From the NCBI GenBank assembly GCA_913063155.1, contig CAJXYU010000003.1:434001-498000 (forward strand): DNA of 64,000 nucleotides, given 5' to 3'. How positions within the stretch are numbered: position 1 is the stretch's first letter; the number at the start of each line of letters is the position of its first letter. Origin of the DNA: an uncultured Desulfovibrio sp. Lineage in GTDB: Bacteria > Desulfobacterota > Desulfovibrionia > Desulfovibrionales > Desulfovibrionaceae. Of this stretch, positions 28,894-40,675 are shown piece by piece. The notes under the pieces were generated by a model, which saw only the letters and a program-made list of their open reading frames with translations, searched no databases and was not told where the DNA came from. Made by a program: the position numbers and the translations under genes.

Positions 28894-31593
28894 CTATGGG
28901 ATCACCAGATTATCCGGCCCATCGGGCGGAGCAAACGCGGCCCCCCCTTCGGGCATGCGGGTCACCTGCCCCCATTTGTGCCCCGGCGGCGGGGAGATGG
29001 TGCAGCCTTCAATCGTATTGTGGTGGCTGTAGCCGCCATGAAAATTGACGTCCGTACCGATCTCGCAGTTGCGAACCACGTTGTGGGAGCTGGACCACTG
29101 GATGGTCAGATGACGGACATTGCGGATGACGGAGTCCTCAACCGTGCAGAAATGGCTGCGCGAGAACCGGAAATAACCGTTGCCCTTCTTGCCCTTGTTC
29201 CAGGCCCCGTCCACCAGTGCCCGCCGCACCCTGATGTCCGAGGACGATTCCATCCAGACCGGATGCCGTCCGGCCATGAGCACGGCAACATCCTCCACCA
29301 GGCAGCCCTCGGCCCATTTGAAGACAATGCCGTCCACCGCATACTCGGGCGCGAGATTCTCATATTTCCCGGCCACATCATCCGAGGTCATGCCCGGCAC
29401 CCGCTGCTCCAGACTAAAGCCGCTCAAAACAACGCTGCCGCGCATATCCGGCATGCGCACCTCGGCCCCCTCGGGAAGCTCGATTCCCGGGCCCTGTCGC
29501 AACAGAATGAAATCAGGTCCGCTGTCCTCCACCCTGCCGATGAACTGCCTGAGCCAGGGGTATTCCCTGCGCCAGAGCCGGGCGTCCAGCCTTTCGAAAA
29601 AAGCCTCGTCATTGGGCGCGGCGATCCAGACCGGCGCCGCCCCCTCTTTCCACCCGCTTTCGAACTCAAGAGGCACAAGGTTGGAGACCGGATGGTAGAC
29701 GGCATTGAGTACAGCCTTTCGGGGCCCCCGCGAACCCTCGACCTTGATGACCGCGTCGCCCTGGTCCGCCGTGAGCAGGGAGACCAGTCTGGTAGCAGCC
29801 TGTCCCTGCCCCCGTATGGTCACGTTGCTGCGCCGGATAAATACGGGCGTCTTTACCGGGAATTCACCCTCGGGAAGGATGATGGTCAGCGGGCGTCCCT
29901 CCCCCGCCCGCTCCAGGGCCTGCATGACGGCACCGCCGATGTCGCTTCCCGGTTCGACATCCAACACCGTCACCTGTTCCTGGCTCGGCTGTTCGTGGGG
30001 AGGCCGATGCACTGAAAACTCGGCCACCACATGGCGGAACGAAGGCAGGCTGATAGCCCCTGCCGCCAGTCCGCAAAACAGAAACAGAAGCGTGAAGTTG
30101 AGGATGATGAGCAGCATGCGGATGGAATACTGCAAGGACTGCCGGGCGACATCATGGCCGGTGATCTTCTGGTCGCCGCCCCGCTTCTTGTGCCAGATCT
30201 GCTTGTCCAGATTGAACATGGTCACCACTTTGACCGCAGCCCCGGCCCACTGGTTGTAGAGCATGAGCGGCAGATGGGTGGTGCGCAGCACAAATCCCTG
30301 GAACACATAGACCCAAAACAGTCCGAGGCGGGTAATGATCACCCAGGAAAAGTAAAAAGCCAGATAGAACGGGGAAACGAAAATACTCAACATGAGCACA
30401 CCGGCCGGCCCCACCAACGGCGTCCAGGTGGTGAAACGCTGGTCCAGGACACACCACCAGATGAAGCCGCCCATGGGTCCCGGCCCCAGCTTGATGGCCC
30501 GCATGTTGTTGCGCAACATGTTTCCGTACCAGCGTTTCATGAGCGAAATGCTGGTGACGAGAAATTCTTTTTGCCGCGACTCCATGGCCACTACGGGAGC
30601 ATCCGGGATGTAAAGCATTTCGTAGCCGTTCTTGAGCAGATAATACCAGGTGGACTTGTCGTCGCCCATGAGAAAACGGAACCGTCCGAACAGCCAGCCC
30701 TCCAGGTAGTCGGCCTCCACAAAACGGATGAACTGCTCCTTCACGACCACTTCCGCGCGATACATGGAGAACCGGCCAGTGATGGTCAAAACCCGTTTGG
30801 ACAGACTGTGGGAATGAAACTGGTGGTTTCGTTGTGCGAACTTGAGAGAATACCAATCGTGAAAAAGAGAGGAGACATCCTCCTGTATGCCGATGTTGTC
30901 CGTGGTCAGGGCGGCCATGTTCGGGTGGGTGCGAAAAAAGGGCAGACACTTGGCAAAGGTCCCCGGCTGTACCAGGGTGTCGCCGTCCATGAAGACAACC
31001 ACGTCGTTGCAGGCGTCCGGGTGCCACTGCAGGACGTCGTTGAAGTCCCTGGCGATGGCCCTAAGCGCATGGCCCATGGCGATGCGTTTGCCATGCTCCT
31101 GATGCATGAACACCAGTTGGATGGAATCGCCGCCGTGAACGCCGACCACGGACCGGGAAATGAAATCCGCCTCCTTGTCCGAGCCTACGCTGGCCACGAT
31201 CATGACTTGGCTGGGCAGGTCCAGGACATCGCGAACCAGAGCCTGAAAGACCCGCTCCGTAACGTTGAAATCCTCCTTGAACGAAGGAACCATGATGTAC
31301 AGCCGTTCGGGATAAGGCTGCTTCACCGCGTCCGCTTCGGCCCGCAACCTTGGGAAAACACGCCGCTTGTAAATCACGTGGCGCACGGCGTGGATGACCT
31401 GCCAGGCGTAGCGCCACATACCAAACAGGGATATGGCCACCAGGGCCTGCCGCTTGATGTACCAGGCCCGCTCGGGCAAAGCCCAGAGCACCAAGACGGC
31501 CACGGCAAGATAGGCCAACGTGGGCGGGATGGCTTTCAGCACTGCCTGCGGAACAGGCCTGCGTTGCAGGGAGCTACCGGCTTTCGGCATCAA
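28894..31593 (-). CDS. Alg8-like family 2 glycosyltransferase fused to C-terminal right-handed beta-helix domain
   Basis: VPSFKEDFNVTERVFQALVRDVL...VVVFMDGDTLVQPG...ESRQKEFLVTSISLMKRWYGNMLRNN...; C-terminus with rung-like NVTIRGQG / CLVEDVAVLMAG / CTVEDSVIRNVRHLTIQ / NVVRNCEIG / NTIEGCTIS. Confidence 0.82.
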   Translation of the reverse strand: MMPKAGSSLQRRPVPQAVLKAIPPTLAYLAVAVLVLWALPERAWYIKRQALVAISLFGMWRYAWQVIHAVRHVIYKRRVFPRLRAEADAVKQPYPERLYIMVPSFKEDFNVTERVFQALVRDVLDLPSQVMIVASVGSDKEADFISRSVVGVHGGDSIQLVFMHQEHGKRIAMGHALRAIARDFNDVLQWHPDACNDVVVFMDGDTLVQPGTFAKCLPFFRTHPNMAALTTDNIGIQEDVSSLFHDWYSLKFAQRNHQFHSHSLSKRVLTITGRFSMYRAEVVVKEQFIRFVEADYLEGWLFGRFRFLMGDDKSTWYYLLKNGYEMLYIPDAPVVAMESRQKEFLVTSISLMKRWYGNMLRNNMRAIKLGPGPMGGFIWWCVLDQRFTTWTPLVGPAGVLMLSIFVSPFYLAFYFSWVIITRLGLFWVYVFQGFVLRTTHLPLMLYNQWAGAAVKVVTMFNLDKQIWHKKRGGDQKITGHDVARQSLQYSIRMLLIILNFTLLFLFCGLAAGAISLPSFRHVVAEFSVHRPPHEQPSQEQVTVLDVEPGSDIGGAVMQALERAGEGRPLTIILPEGEFPVKTPVFIRRSNVTIRGQGQAATRLVSLLTADQGDAVIKVEGSRGPRKAVLNAVYHPVSNLVPLEFESGWKEGAAPVWIAAPNDEAFFERLDARLWRREYPWLRQFIGRVEDSGPDFILLRQGPGIELPEGAEVRMPDMRGSVVLSGFSLEQRVPGMTSDDVAGKYENLAPEYAVDGIVFKWAEGCLVEDVAVLMAGRHPVWMESSSDIRVRRALVDGAWNKGKKGNGYFRFSRSHFCTVEDSVIRNVRHLTIQWSSSHNVVRNCEIGTDVNFHGGYSHHNTIEGCTISPPPGHKWGQVTRMPEGGAAFAPPDGPDNLVIP

Positions 31594-33139
31594 GCGCCCC
31601 TGACAGTTGAGGCAATTTCCCCAGCACAGGTGTCCTTACCCGTACTTCCACCCCGAGCCCTGGCACCAGACTGGGGTCGTCGCGGTCCAGCAACACCTTG
31701 ACCGGAACCTCGCTCATGCTTGTTTCCAGGTCCTGTGAAACCACGCCGCCTGCGGCCATGGCATGATGGCCGATGGCCTGGATCACGCCTGTAAGAAAAT
31801 GGCCTGACGAAGGCACGTAGACTTCGGCCTCGTTCCCCGGCGCCAGGCGCTTGGCTTCCTCAAAAGTGAAACGGGCCAGCACCCAGGGTCTGGTGTCAGT
31901 GACCATGAGAGTCAGTACGCTCTCGCCCGGACGCAGGAACGTGCCGTCCACCCGCTTGATGGAGTAAACCATGCCGTCGCGCGGGCTGGTGACCCGGGTC
32001 ATCTGAAGCCTGGACAGAGCCTTCAACATTTCATACTGACGCAGTTCCAGGGTCTTTTGCTGCACCTGGATACGGCCGCGTATTTCCCGCAGCTGCCCTC
32101 GGGCAGCGCCGTCGGACAGGTATTTGCCGTCCTTGGCGCTCCTGGCGTTGCGCTGGGCGAGTTCCAACTCTTCCTGAAGCTCGGCCAGTTCCGCCTTTTC
32201 CTCCAAATATTCCTTGCGGCGCAAATCCCAGAAGGAGCGGCTCACGGCCCCGGACTTCACCAAGGCCTCAGCCCGTTTGAATTCCTTTTCGGCCAGCTCG
32301 ATCTTGGCCCTGGTTCCGGCTATCTTCTGCTGGACCATCTCCACTTCGTGGTCTGCCGCACTACGGTACAGGCCCAAAGCCCGTTCCTCTTCCTGCAGCA
32401 AAGTATAGAGCAATTCGAGCTCCTGTTTTTCCACGTTGATACGTAGTTTGATCTGCTCCAGGTCGCGACGCATCGCGTCATCGTCTATGGCGAAAAGCAG
32501 CTGTCCCTTCTTGACGTTCTCCCCGTCGACGACGGAGATCTTTTCCAGAAAACCGCCCACTTCAGGGGCCATGTCGATGAGCGCGCCCGAGACCACCGCC
32601 CTGGTGCTCACCGCCCGGGAAAGGTTGTTGTAGAGAATGAACATGACCAGGCCGACCGCGAACAGTCCCAGGAGCCAATAGAGAATGGCCCGGCTGCGGA
32701 AGGTGCGCTTGTAGGCGGTCTGCTCCGCCACTGTCAGGGGCCGTTCCGTCTCGATGGGGATCTCGGCCGCATCCACCTTGGCTATGATGCCCTGCACGTC
32801 ATCTATCTTTCCCTCGATGTTGGCCTGAATGTAAGCCTTGAGCAGCATCTTGCTCTTGTCGTTGAGTGCTTCAAAGGAAAAACCGGCCTCCTGATCATCT
32901 ATGCGACGCACCCTGGCCAGGGCGTCGAAGGTCACGTTCATTCCAGCCAGTGGAAGAACAAAGGTCACCTGCCCTTCCCAGTCATCGGACAAACCGCTCT
33001 CGGGGACCTCACACTTGAATCCCTCCAGCGACCAGTCCAGTATGCTGCACTTGCACTCATCAATGTAGGCATGGGCAGGCAGTTGGATACGATGCGATTT
33101 CCGTATCTGATTCTTTTCAAATTCCGTTGGCACGTGCAC
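31574..33139 (-). CDS. PilZ-domain + HlyD-type periplasmic adaptor (Alg44-like c-di-GMP co-polymerase)
   Basis: N-terminal RKSHRI (RxxxR) and DWSLEG (D/NxSxxG) PilZ motifs; TM; VVSGALIDMAPEVGGFLEKISVVDGENVKKGQLLFAIDD HlyD barrel; overlaps GT gene by 20 bp. Confidence 0.88.
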   Translation of the reverse strand: MHVPTEFEKNQIRKSHRIQLPAHAYIDECKCSILDWSLEGFKCEVPESGLSDDWEGQVTFVLPLAGMNVTFDALARVRRIDDQEAGFSFEALNDKSKMLLKAYIQANIEGKIDDVQGIIAKVDAAEIPIETERPLTVAEQTAYKRTFRSRAILYWLLGLFAVGLVMFILYNNLSRAVSTRAVVSGALIDMAPEVGGFLEKISVVDGENVKKGQLLFAIDDDAMRRDLEQIKLRINVEKQELELLYTLLQEEERALGLYRSAADHEVEMVQQKIAGTRAKIELAEKEFKRAEALVKSGAVSRSFWDLRRKEYLEEKAELAELQEELELAQRNARSAKDGKYLSDGAARGQLREIRGRIQVQQKTLELRQYEMLKALSRLQMTRVTSPRDGMVYSIKRVDGTFLRPGESVLTLMVTDTRPWVLARFTFEEAKRLAPGNEAEVYVPSSGHFLTGVIQAIGHHAMAAGGVVSQDLETSMSEVPVKVLLDRDDPSLVPGLGVEVRVRTPVLGKLPQLSGALDAESR

Positions 33140-33223
33140 CTCTCCAAAGATATGAGGCGTTCAGGTAACTCGAAAACCATGCTCCGACCTGCGCGCTGCG
33201 GGTCGCGGGCATTCCATTTACTA

Positions 33224-33260
33224 TTTGACGATTTCCCTATATTCTTTGTCATTCGTCAAA
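33224..33260. promoter_or_regulatory. Inverted repeat in divergent lptE/alg44-like intergenic region
   Basis: TTTGACGA-N21-TCGTCAAA (8-bp perfect arms). Confidence 0.45.
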
Positions 33261-33276
33261 CGCACATGGAGTACCA

Positions 33277-33771
33277 ATGAACATATCAAAATATATACTG
33301 ATATTCATATTATTAATTGGCGTATCGGGCTGCGGCTACGGGTTCCCCACGGGCGAACACGCCTCGCTTCCCAAGGACTATCGCTCCCTGGCCATCGCAG
33401 AGGTCGAGCATCCTACGACCTACCCCTGGATGGAGGCGAGGCTGCGTTCCCTGCTGCGTGACGAACTCAACCGCAGAAACTGGGTGACCTGGGAGAACAA
33501 GAACAAAGCCAAAGCCCTCATCAAACTCTATGTCGAAAAGTACTCCCGCAAGGCAACGGTCACCGGCGTCGACCAGGAAACCCTGCGGTCCTCGGCCAGC
33601 ATCACCATGCGCGCCGTCATCGTTTCCCGCGACACCGGCCGGCAGCTCTGGAGCTCGGGAACCATAAGCACGAATTGGCCCTATTACACCGGCGAGGAAG
33701 ATGAGGCGGACGCACAGGTCACCGAACGCGCCATCCAGATCCTGGCGGAGAGACTCGCTCAGAACTACTAG
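33277..33771 (+). CDS. lptE: LPS assembly lipoprotein LptE
   Basis: Lipobox VSGCGYGF; SLAIAEVEHPTTYPWMEARLRSLLRDELNRR; located before holA. Confidence 0.82.
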   Translation: MNISKYILIFILLIGVSGCGYGFPTGEHASLPKDYRSLAIAEVEHPTTYPWMEARLRSLLRDELNRRNWVTWENKNKAKALIKLYVEKYSRKATVTGVDQETLRSSASITMRAVIVSRDTGRQLWSSGTISTNWPYYTGEEDEADAQVTERAIQILAERLAQNY

Positions 33772-33783
33772 CCCGAGGCAACC

Positions 33784-34770
33784 ATGGCCCGTCCCAAATA
33801 TTCCTTCCTCATTTGCCCGGACCCGCAACTGCTGAAACGGCAGATCGACGGTTCCCTGAACAGTTCCGGCGTTTCCGGCTGGGAACGCAAGGCCTTCTGG
33901 GGCGACGACGATGATCCGCTGCCCCAGCCCTTCTGGCAAGACCTGACCATCAAAGGACTCTTTTCCCAGCCCAAGGCATTGGTGGTGCGCCGAGCTCACA
34001 AACTCAAAGCCGAACAGTGGAAAAAACTCAACGAAGCCATGCGCGGCGTGGGGTCGGACATATGGCCCTTCTTCTGCCTGGAAGGACAATGGAAGGGTAA
34101 GAAGCCTCCTGTCCCGGCCCACCTGGCCAAGCTCGACCTTTTCAAACACGCGGGCAAAAGCGGCTGGAACTGGGAATATCCCGGCCTCGACGAAAAGAAC
34201 CTGCGCGATTTCGTATCCGGCTGGGCCCAGGAAAACGGGTTCACCCTGGATCGGGGAGTACTTCAGGCCCTGGCCATGGCCCTGCCCACGGACGCGGTCG
34301 CCGCGAAGCTTGAACTACAGAAGATAGAGCTGGCAGTGGACGACGGCACACTGGTCACCCGCGAGCACGCCGATCTCGTGGCGCCCACCGGGGAAATGGA
34401 GTTCTTCGAGCTCATGGATTCCCTGGGCAAACAGGGCGCCGAAGCCGCCGTCTGGAAACGGGTGTTGGAGGACCACCTCAAAAAATCCCAAGACAAGATG
34501 ATCTTCAACCTCATCGGCTACCTGGCCGGTCAGGCGCGCATGTATTGGATGCTCATGAGCGGCGAAGAAGCCAAGGTCAAAGCTCATCCCTACGTGAAAA
34601 AAATAAAGACGCCCGTGGCCAAGCGCCTGGGCAGACAGGGAATCGCCCGCATGATCGACCTGGCTCTGGACGCAGAGATGAGCATCAAAACCGGCTCCCG
34701 CAACCCAGAAGAGGTGTTGGATTTCCTTGTGGCCGGGCTGATACGGCTCTTCAGGCCGAGCCGGGCGTAG
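33784..34770 (+). CDS. holA: DNA polymerase III subunit delta
   Basis: YSFLICPDPQLLKRQIDGSL...LALPTDAVAAKLELQKIELAVDDG...; lptE-holA adjacency. Confidence 0.85.
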   Translation: MARPKYSFLICPDPQLLKRQIDGSLNSSGVSGWERKAFWGDDDDPLPQPFWQDLTIKGLFSQPKALVVRRAHKLKAEQWKKLNEAMRGVGSDIWPFFCLEGQWKGKKPPVPAHLAKLDLFKHAGKSGWNWEYPGLDEKNLRDFVSGWAQENGFTLDRGVLQALAMALPTDAVAAKLELQKIELAVDDGTLVTREHADLVAPTGEMEFFELMDSLGKQGAEAAVWKRVLEDHLKKSQDKMIFNLIGYLAGQARMYWMLMSGEEAKVKAHPYVKKIKTPVAKRLGRQGIARMIDLALDAEMSIKTGSRNPEEVLDFLVAGLIRLFRPSRA

Positions 34771-34822
34771 CATTAGAAATTTCCTTAAATCATACCAAAC
34801 CGCTTGACCCCCCACGTACCTT

Positions 34823-35500
34823 ATGAGTGAAGCACCCCATTATCTCGGACATCGGCAGCGGCTCAAGGACCGACTCATGCGCAATCCCATGGAGCTGTCC
34901 GACTACGAGATCCTGGAACTGGTGCTGGCTTCGGTGTTGCCGCGACGGGACACCAAGCCCCTGGCCAAGGACATCCTGGTCAGGTTCGGCACATTGCGGG
35001 CAGCGCTCAACGCCGCTCCCGAACAACTGGCCGAACTCAAGGGAGTCGGCCCTGCGTTACTTGTCCACTGGCGCCTGTTGCAAGAAATCCACGCCCGGCT
35101 CAATGAAGGCCGCATGGCGGAACTGGAAACACTCTCCTCGGTGACGGCCGTGGCCAAAGCCGCCATGGCCCGCATCGGCGGCAAGAAACGCGAAGAATTC
35201 TGGGTGGCCCTGCTGGACGGCGGCAACCGGGTTATCGACTGGGAACAGGTCAGCACCGGCACCGTGGATCGGGTGGACGCCTACCCTCGGGAGATATTGG
35301 CTTTGGCACTCAGAAAACAGGCCCGAAGCCTCATTCTGGTGCACAACCATCCGGGCGGCGACCCCAGCCCCTCGGAAGAGGACAAGGTCCTGACCCTGGG
35401 GGTGACCAAGGTGGCCGGAGCCTTGCAGATTCTGGTTCGCGACCACCTCATTGTCGGTGACAACGGCTACTACAGCTTTCATGAAAACGGACTGCTCTAA
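34823..35500 (+). CDS. radC: RadC/JAB-domain DNA repair-family protein
   Basis: HRQRLKDRLM...DYEILELVLA; LILVHNHPGGDPSPSEEDKVLTLGV. Confidence 0.95.
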   Translation: MSEAPHYLGHRQRLKDRLMRNPMELSDYEILELVLASVLPRRDTKPLAKDILVRFGTLRAALNAAPEQLAELKGVGPALLVHWRLLQEIHARLNEGRMAELETLSSVTAVAKAAMARIGGKKREEFWVALLDGGNRVIDWEQVSTGTVDRVDAYPREILALALRKQARSLILVHNHPGGDPSPSEEDKVLTLGVTKVAGALQILVRDHLIVGDNGYYSFHENGLL

Positions 35501-35522
35501 GATTTTTCAGGGGAGAGAAGCC

Positions 35523-35795
35523 ATGAAACAGCTGCACGCCATCGTCAAAGGGAAGGTCCAGGGAGTCTGGTTTCGGGCCTGGGCACAGGACCTGGCCCGG
35601 GATCTCGGCCTCAGGGGCTGGGTCCGCAACATGCCCGGCGGCCATGTGGAGACAGTGGCCCAAGGCGACGAGGAGATCCTGAAACGATTTCATGAGAGCC
35701 TGTTGGAAGGTCCGCCCTTGGCCAGAGTCAGCGAAATTGACATGGATTGGTCCACTGTGGAGGAACAATTCACGAATTTCTCGGTAAAATATTGA
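35523..35795 (+). CDS. acyP: Acylphosphatase
   Basis: HAIVKGKVQGVWFRAWAQDLARDLGLRGWVRNMPGGHVE. Confidence 0.95.
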   Translation: MKQLHAIVKGKVQGVWFRAWAQDLARDLGLRGWVRNMPGGHVETVAQGDEEILKRFHESLLEGPPLARVSEIDMDWSTVEEQFTNFSVKY

Positions 35796-35886
35796 TTTTT
35801 CCACACGAGGCCCTCTTGCCAACGACAATTGACGCCTTATGTAAAAAAATTCAAACCAAAATAGCAGAAAAACGAGGTGTTTCGCC

Positions 35887-38421
<2,535 letters not shown>

Positions 38422-38444
38422 AGACCCGAGCAAAATAGAACAGG

Positions 38445-38475
38445 AAAGCCGCCTGCAAACGCAGGCGGCTTTTTT
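38445..38475 (+). terminator. Intrinsic terminator of lon
   Basis: AAAGCCGCCTGCAAACGCAGGCGGCTTTTTT. Confidence 0.92.
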
Positions 38476-38514
38476 CATGCATTGCAATCAGCCGGCCCCG
38501 GTCGAGACTCCCCG

Positions 38515-38543
38515 AAAAAGACCGTCTCATGAAGGCGGTCTCG
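38515..38543 (-). terminator. Intrinsic terminator of 38545 gene (minus)
   Basis: Minus strand AGACCGCCTTCATGAGACGGTCTTTTTC. Confidence 0.75.
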
Positions 38544-38544
38544 C

Positions 38545-39135
38545 TTATGTCAGCAGATGGAAAATATGGGGAAGAGACGCGAGGCCCTCCCGCGATTCAC
38601 GAATCTGTCTGTCAGGAGCGCGACCTTCGTAAGTGACGTTGAATATCAGGTTGAACGGCTTGTCCTCATTGAGCACCTGACTCAACTCATGGATTTCCAG
38701 CAGGACCATGTCCTGGTCGAAACCGTCCACATCATCCCAGCGAAAAGTGACCCCGCCGATTCCCGATGCCCTGCAGACGCCGAGTATGTCCTTTTTGCGC
38801 AACGGCTTGGTTACCTTGGAAAGAGGGATTTTGTGACTGTCCTCCTCCACATGGTCGAACGATTGTGCCCGGCCATCCAGAAAAACCTCCAGGCCAAAAT
38901 GGGGGCCGCCCAAAAGTACGCCGGAGCTGCCGTAAACACGGGACACGGCCTTTCCGGTCTTCTTTTTCACGTCTTCCAAGAGGTCGCCCGAGTCCTCGTG
39001 GGACGCCAGGGCGCTGAGCACTTCCGCCCAGCCTTTGGAGCCATAGGCACGCATGCCCTTCTTGATCAGATACCTGTCAAGATGCAGCAACCCTATGGTG
39101 TAAAAATCGCCTATAAGAGATATTTCCAACTTCAT
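38545..39135 (-). CDS. Conserved hypothetical protein
   Basis: Intact frame (MKLEISLIGDFYTIGLLHLDRYLIKKGMRAYG...), own terminator, downstream of a TPR gene; no recognised family. Confidence 0.75.
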   Translation of the reverse strand: MKLEISLIGDFYTIGLLHLDRYLIKKGMRAYGSKGWAEVLSALASHEDSGDLLEDVKKKTGKAVSRVYGSSGVLLGGPHFGLEVFLDGRAQSFDHVEEDSHKIPLSKVTKPLRKKDILGVCRASGIGGVTFRWDDVDGFDQDMVLLEIHELSQVLNEDKPFNLIFNVTYEGRAPDRQIRESREGLASLPHIFHLLT

Positions 39136-39172
39136 TCGATCGAGTTCCCCTGCTCCTGTGGAACGCAACGTG

Positions 39173-40117
39173 TTACCCGTCCATGTCAGGACTGTCTACT
39201 ATATTGGACCCGGGGTCGGTGACGATGGCGTCCGTAAGGCCGCCCAAAGACTTGTACAGGCGTCCGGCCTCCGTTCCCACCTTTTCGGGCACGGGCGGCT
39301 TTTCATACCTGGCCAGGAGGTTCGTATCCCTGTACAGGGCTTCTATGAGCCTGCACAGCCCCAAGGCGGGAACCAGTTCTTCGTTGATCTCCAATGCCTG
39401 CCGCACGTTCTCGAAACATTTTTTCCAATCGCCCTGCTCGTAGTAGACTCTTGCCAGGTTGTAGTGGAGGTGATCATCCCCTTCCAAGCTGAATTCAAAG
39501 GCGCGGGAGTAGTAGCGAGAGGCCTCGTTGAACATGCGGTGTTTGCGCAGGGAAATGCCGAATTCGTTGAACAAATGCTTGTGCTCGGGCTGGAAGGCCG
39601 CCTCCATGCTCACCAACTGCTTGAACACGGCCTGGGCGTGGGAGACCTTCTTGAGTTCCGTGTAGGAAATCCCCAGTCCGAAGATGGCCCGGATATTCTC
39701 CTCGTCCACCTCCAAGGCCATGGAATACTGCTCGGCGGCTTCCTCGAATTCTTCTTCCGTTCTGTGCTGGTCCCCCTTCTCGATGGTGTCGTGCAGATTG
39801 CGCATGGCCGGGCCGACCTTGCCCATGTGAATCTCCACCTCCGGGGCGTATTCCTGCATGAGTTGGTCAAAGGAAATTTCCTCGGCCTTGCCCGTGGGTA
39901 CGAAGTGGGAGTTGATCTTTCTGATCGAGTAGGTTTCCTCACCGGTCTGTTCCACGAACCAGAGGATCTTGGACTTCTGCTTCCTGGCGGTGGTCCCTGA
40001 ACCAATCTTGATCTCACGAACCGAGGAAAAGACACAGATCAAAGGCTCCTTGTCGCAATCCACGCCCTGGCAATCAAAGCTCGGCGAATAGGTGTTTTCG
40101 GAGATTTCAGGAGGCAT
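39173..40117 (-). CDS. Tetratricopeptide repeat protein
   Basis: EEFEEAAEQYSMALEVDEENIRAIFGLGISYTEL...NEASRYYSRAFEFSLEGDDHLHYNLARVYYEQGDWKKCFENVRQALEI. Confidence 0.88.
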   Translation of the reverse strand: MPPEISENTYSPSFDCQGVDCDKEPLICVFSSVREIKIGSGTTARKQKSKILWFVEQTGEETYSIRKINSHFVPTGKAEEISFDQLMQEYAPEVEIHMGKVGPAMRNLHDTIEKGDQHRTEEEFEEAAEQYSMALEVDEENIRAIFGLGISYTELKKVSHAQAVFKQLVSMEAAFQPEHKHLFNEFGISLRKHRMFNEASRYYSRAFEFSLEGDDHLHYNLARVYYEQGDWKKCFENVRQALEINEELVPALGLCRLIEALYRDTNLLARYEKPPVPEKVGTEAGRLYKSLGGLTDAIVTDPGSNIVDSPDMDG

Positions 40118-40384
40118 ATAATTCCTACTAACATATTGTACACATTAGTCTTTCAATCTTTATAAACCAAGAACCGTGATTTATCCAGCAATATCGGAAG
40201 GGTCAAAGACAGAAAGGAAAGATTTCTCTGCGCGGTCACATGTCTGGACATTCCGGCCAAAGAGATTACCTTCCCGCGTAGAGGATTGCGCATCGTTGCC
40301 AGCAGAGAGCTTTTCCGCTATGGAAAGAGCCCGCATGGGGACATGCCCATACGGTTACATTACTAAGATTTCTGGAGAGTAGGT

Positions 40385-40636
40385 ATGCCCATATTCGAAT
40401 ATATCTGTGAAAACTGCGGAAACGAATTCGAGGAACTGGTCTTTGAGCGCGACGAACGTCCCGCATGTCCCAAATGCCAGTCCGTGCAGACCAGCAAGCT
40501 CATGTCCGCCGTCCGTTCCAAAGTCGGTTCCGGAGCAACCGGAGGCGATTACGAAGCCGCCGCGCCATCCGCGCCGAGCGCCTCGTCCTCTCCCTGCTCG
40601 GGATGCTCCGGCGGAAACTGTTCCAGCTGCAAGTAG
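40385..40636 (+). CDS. FmdB-family zinc ribbon protein
   Basis: MPIFEYICENCGNEFEELVFERDERPACPKCQSVQTSKLMS; C-terminal CSGCSGGNCSSCK. Confidence 0.88.
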   Translation: MPIFEYICENCGNEFEELVFERDERPACPKCQSVQTSKLMSAVRSKVGSGATGGDYEAAAPSAPSASSSPCSGCSGGNCSSCK

Positions 40637-40675
40637 AACCGGGCATATTTCCACACCACACAAGGATTCCGTTTC

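Noticed and set aside
30031-31701. 556-aa plus-strand ORF antisense to the Alg8-like gene
   Set aside because: Shadow ORF; the minus-strand product has coherent GT2 and beta-helix features.
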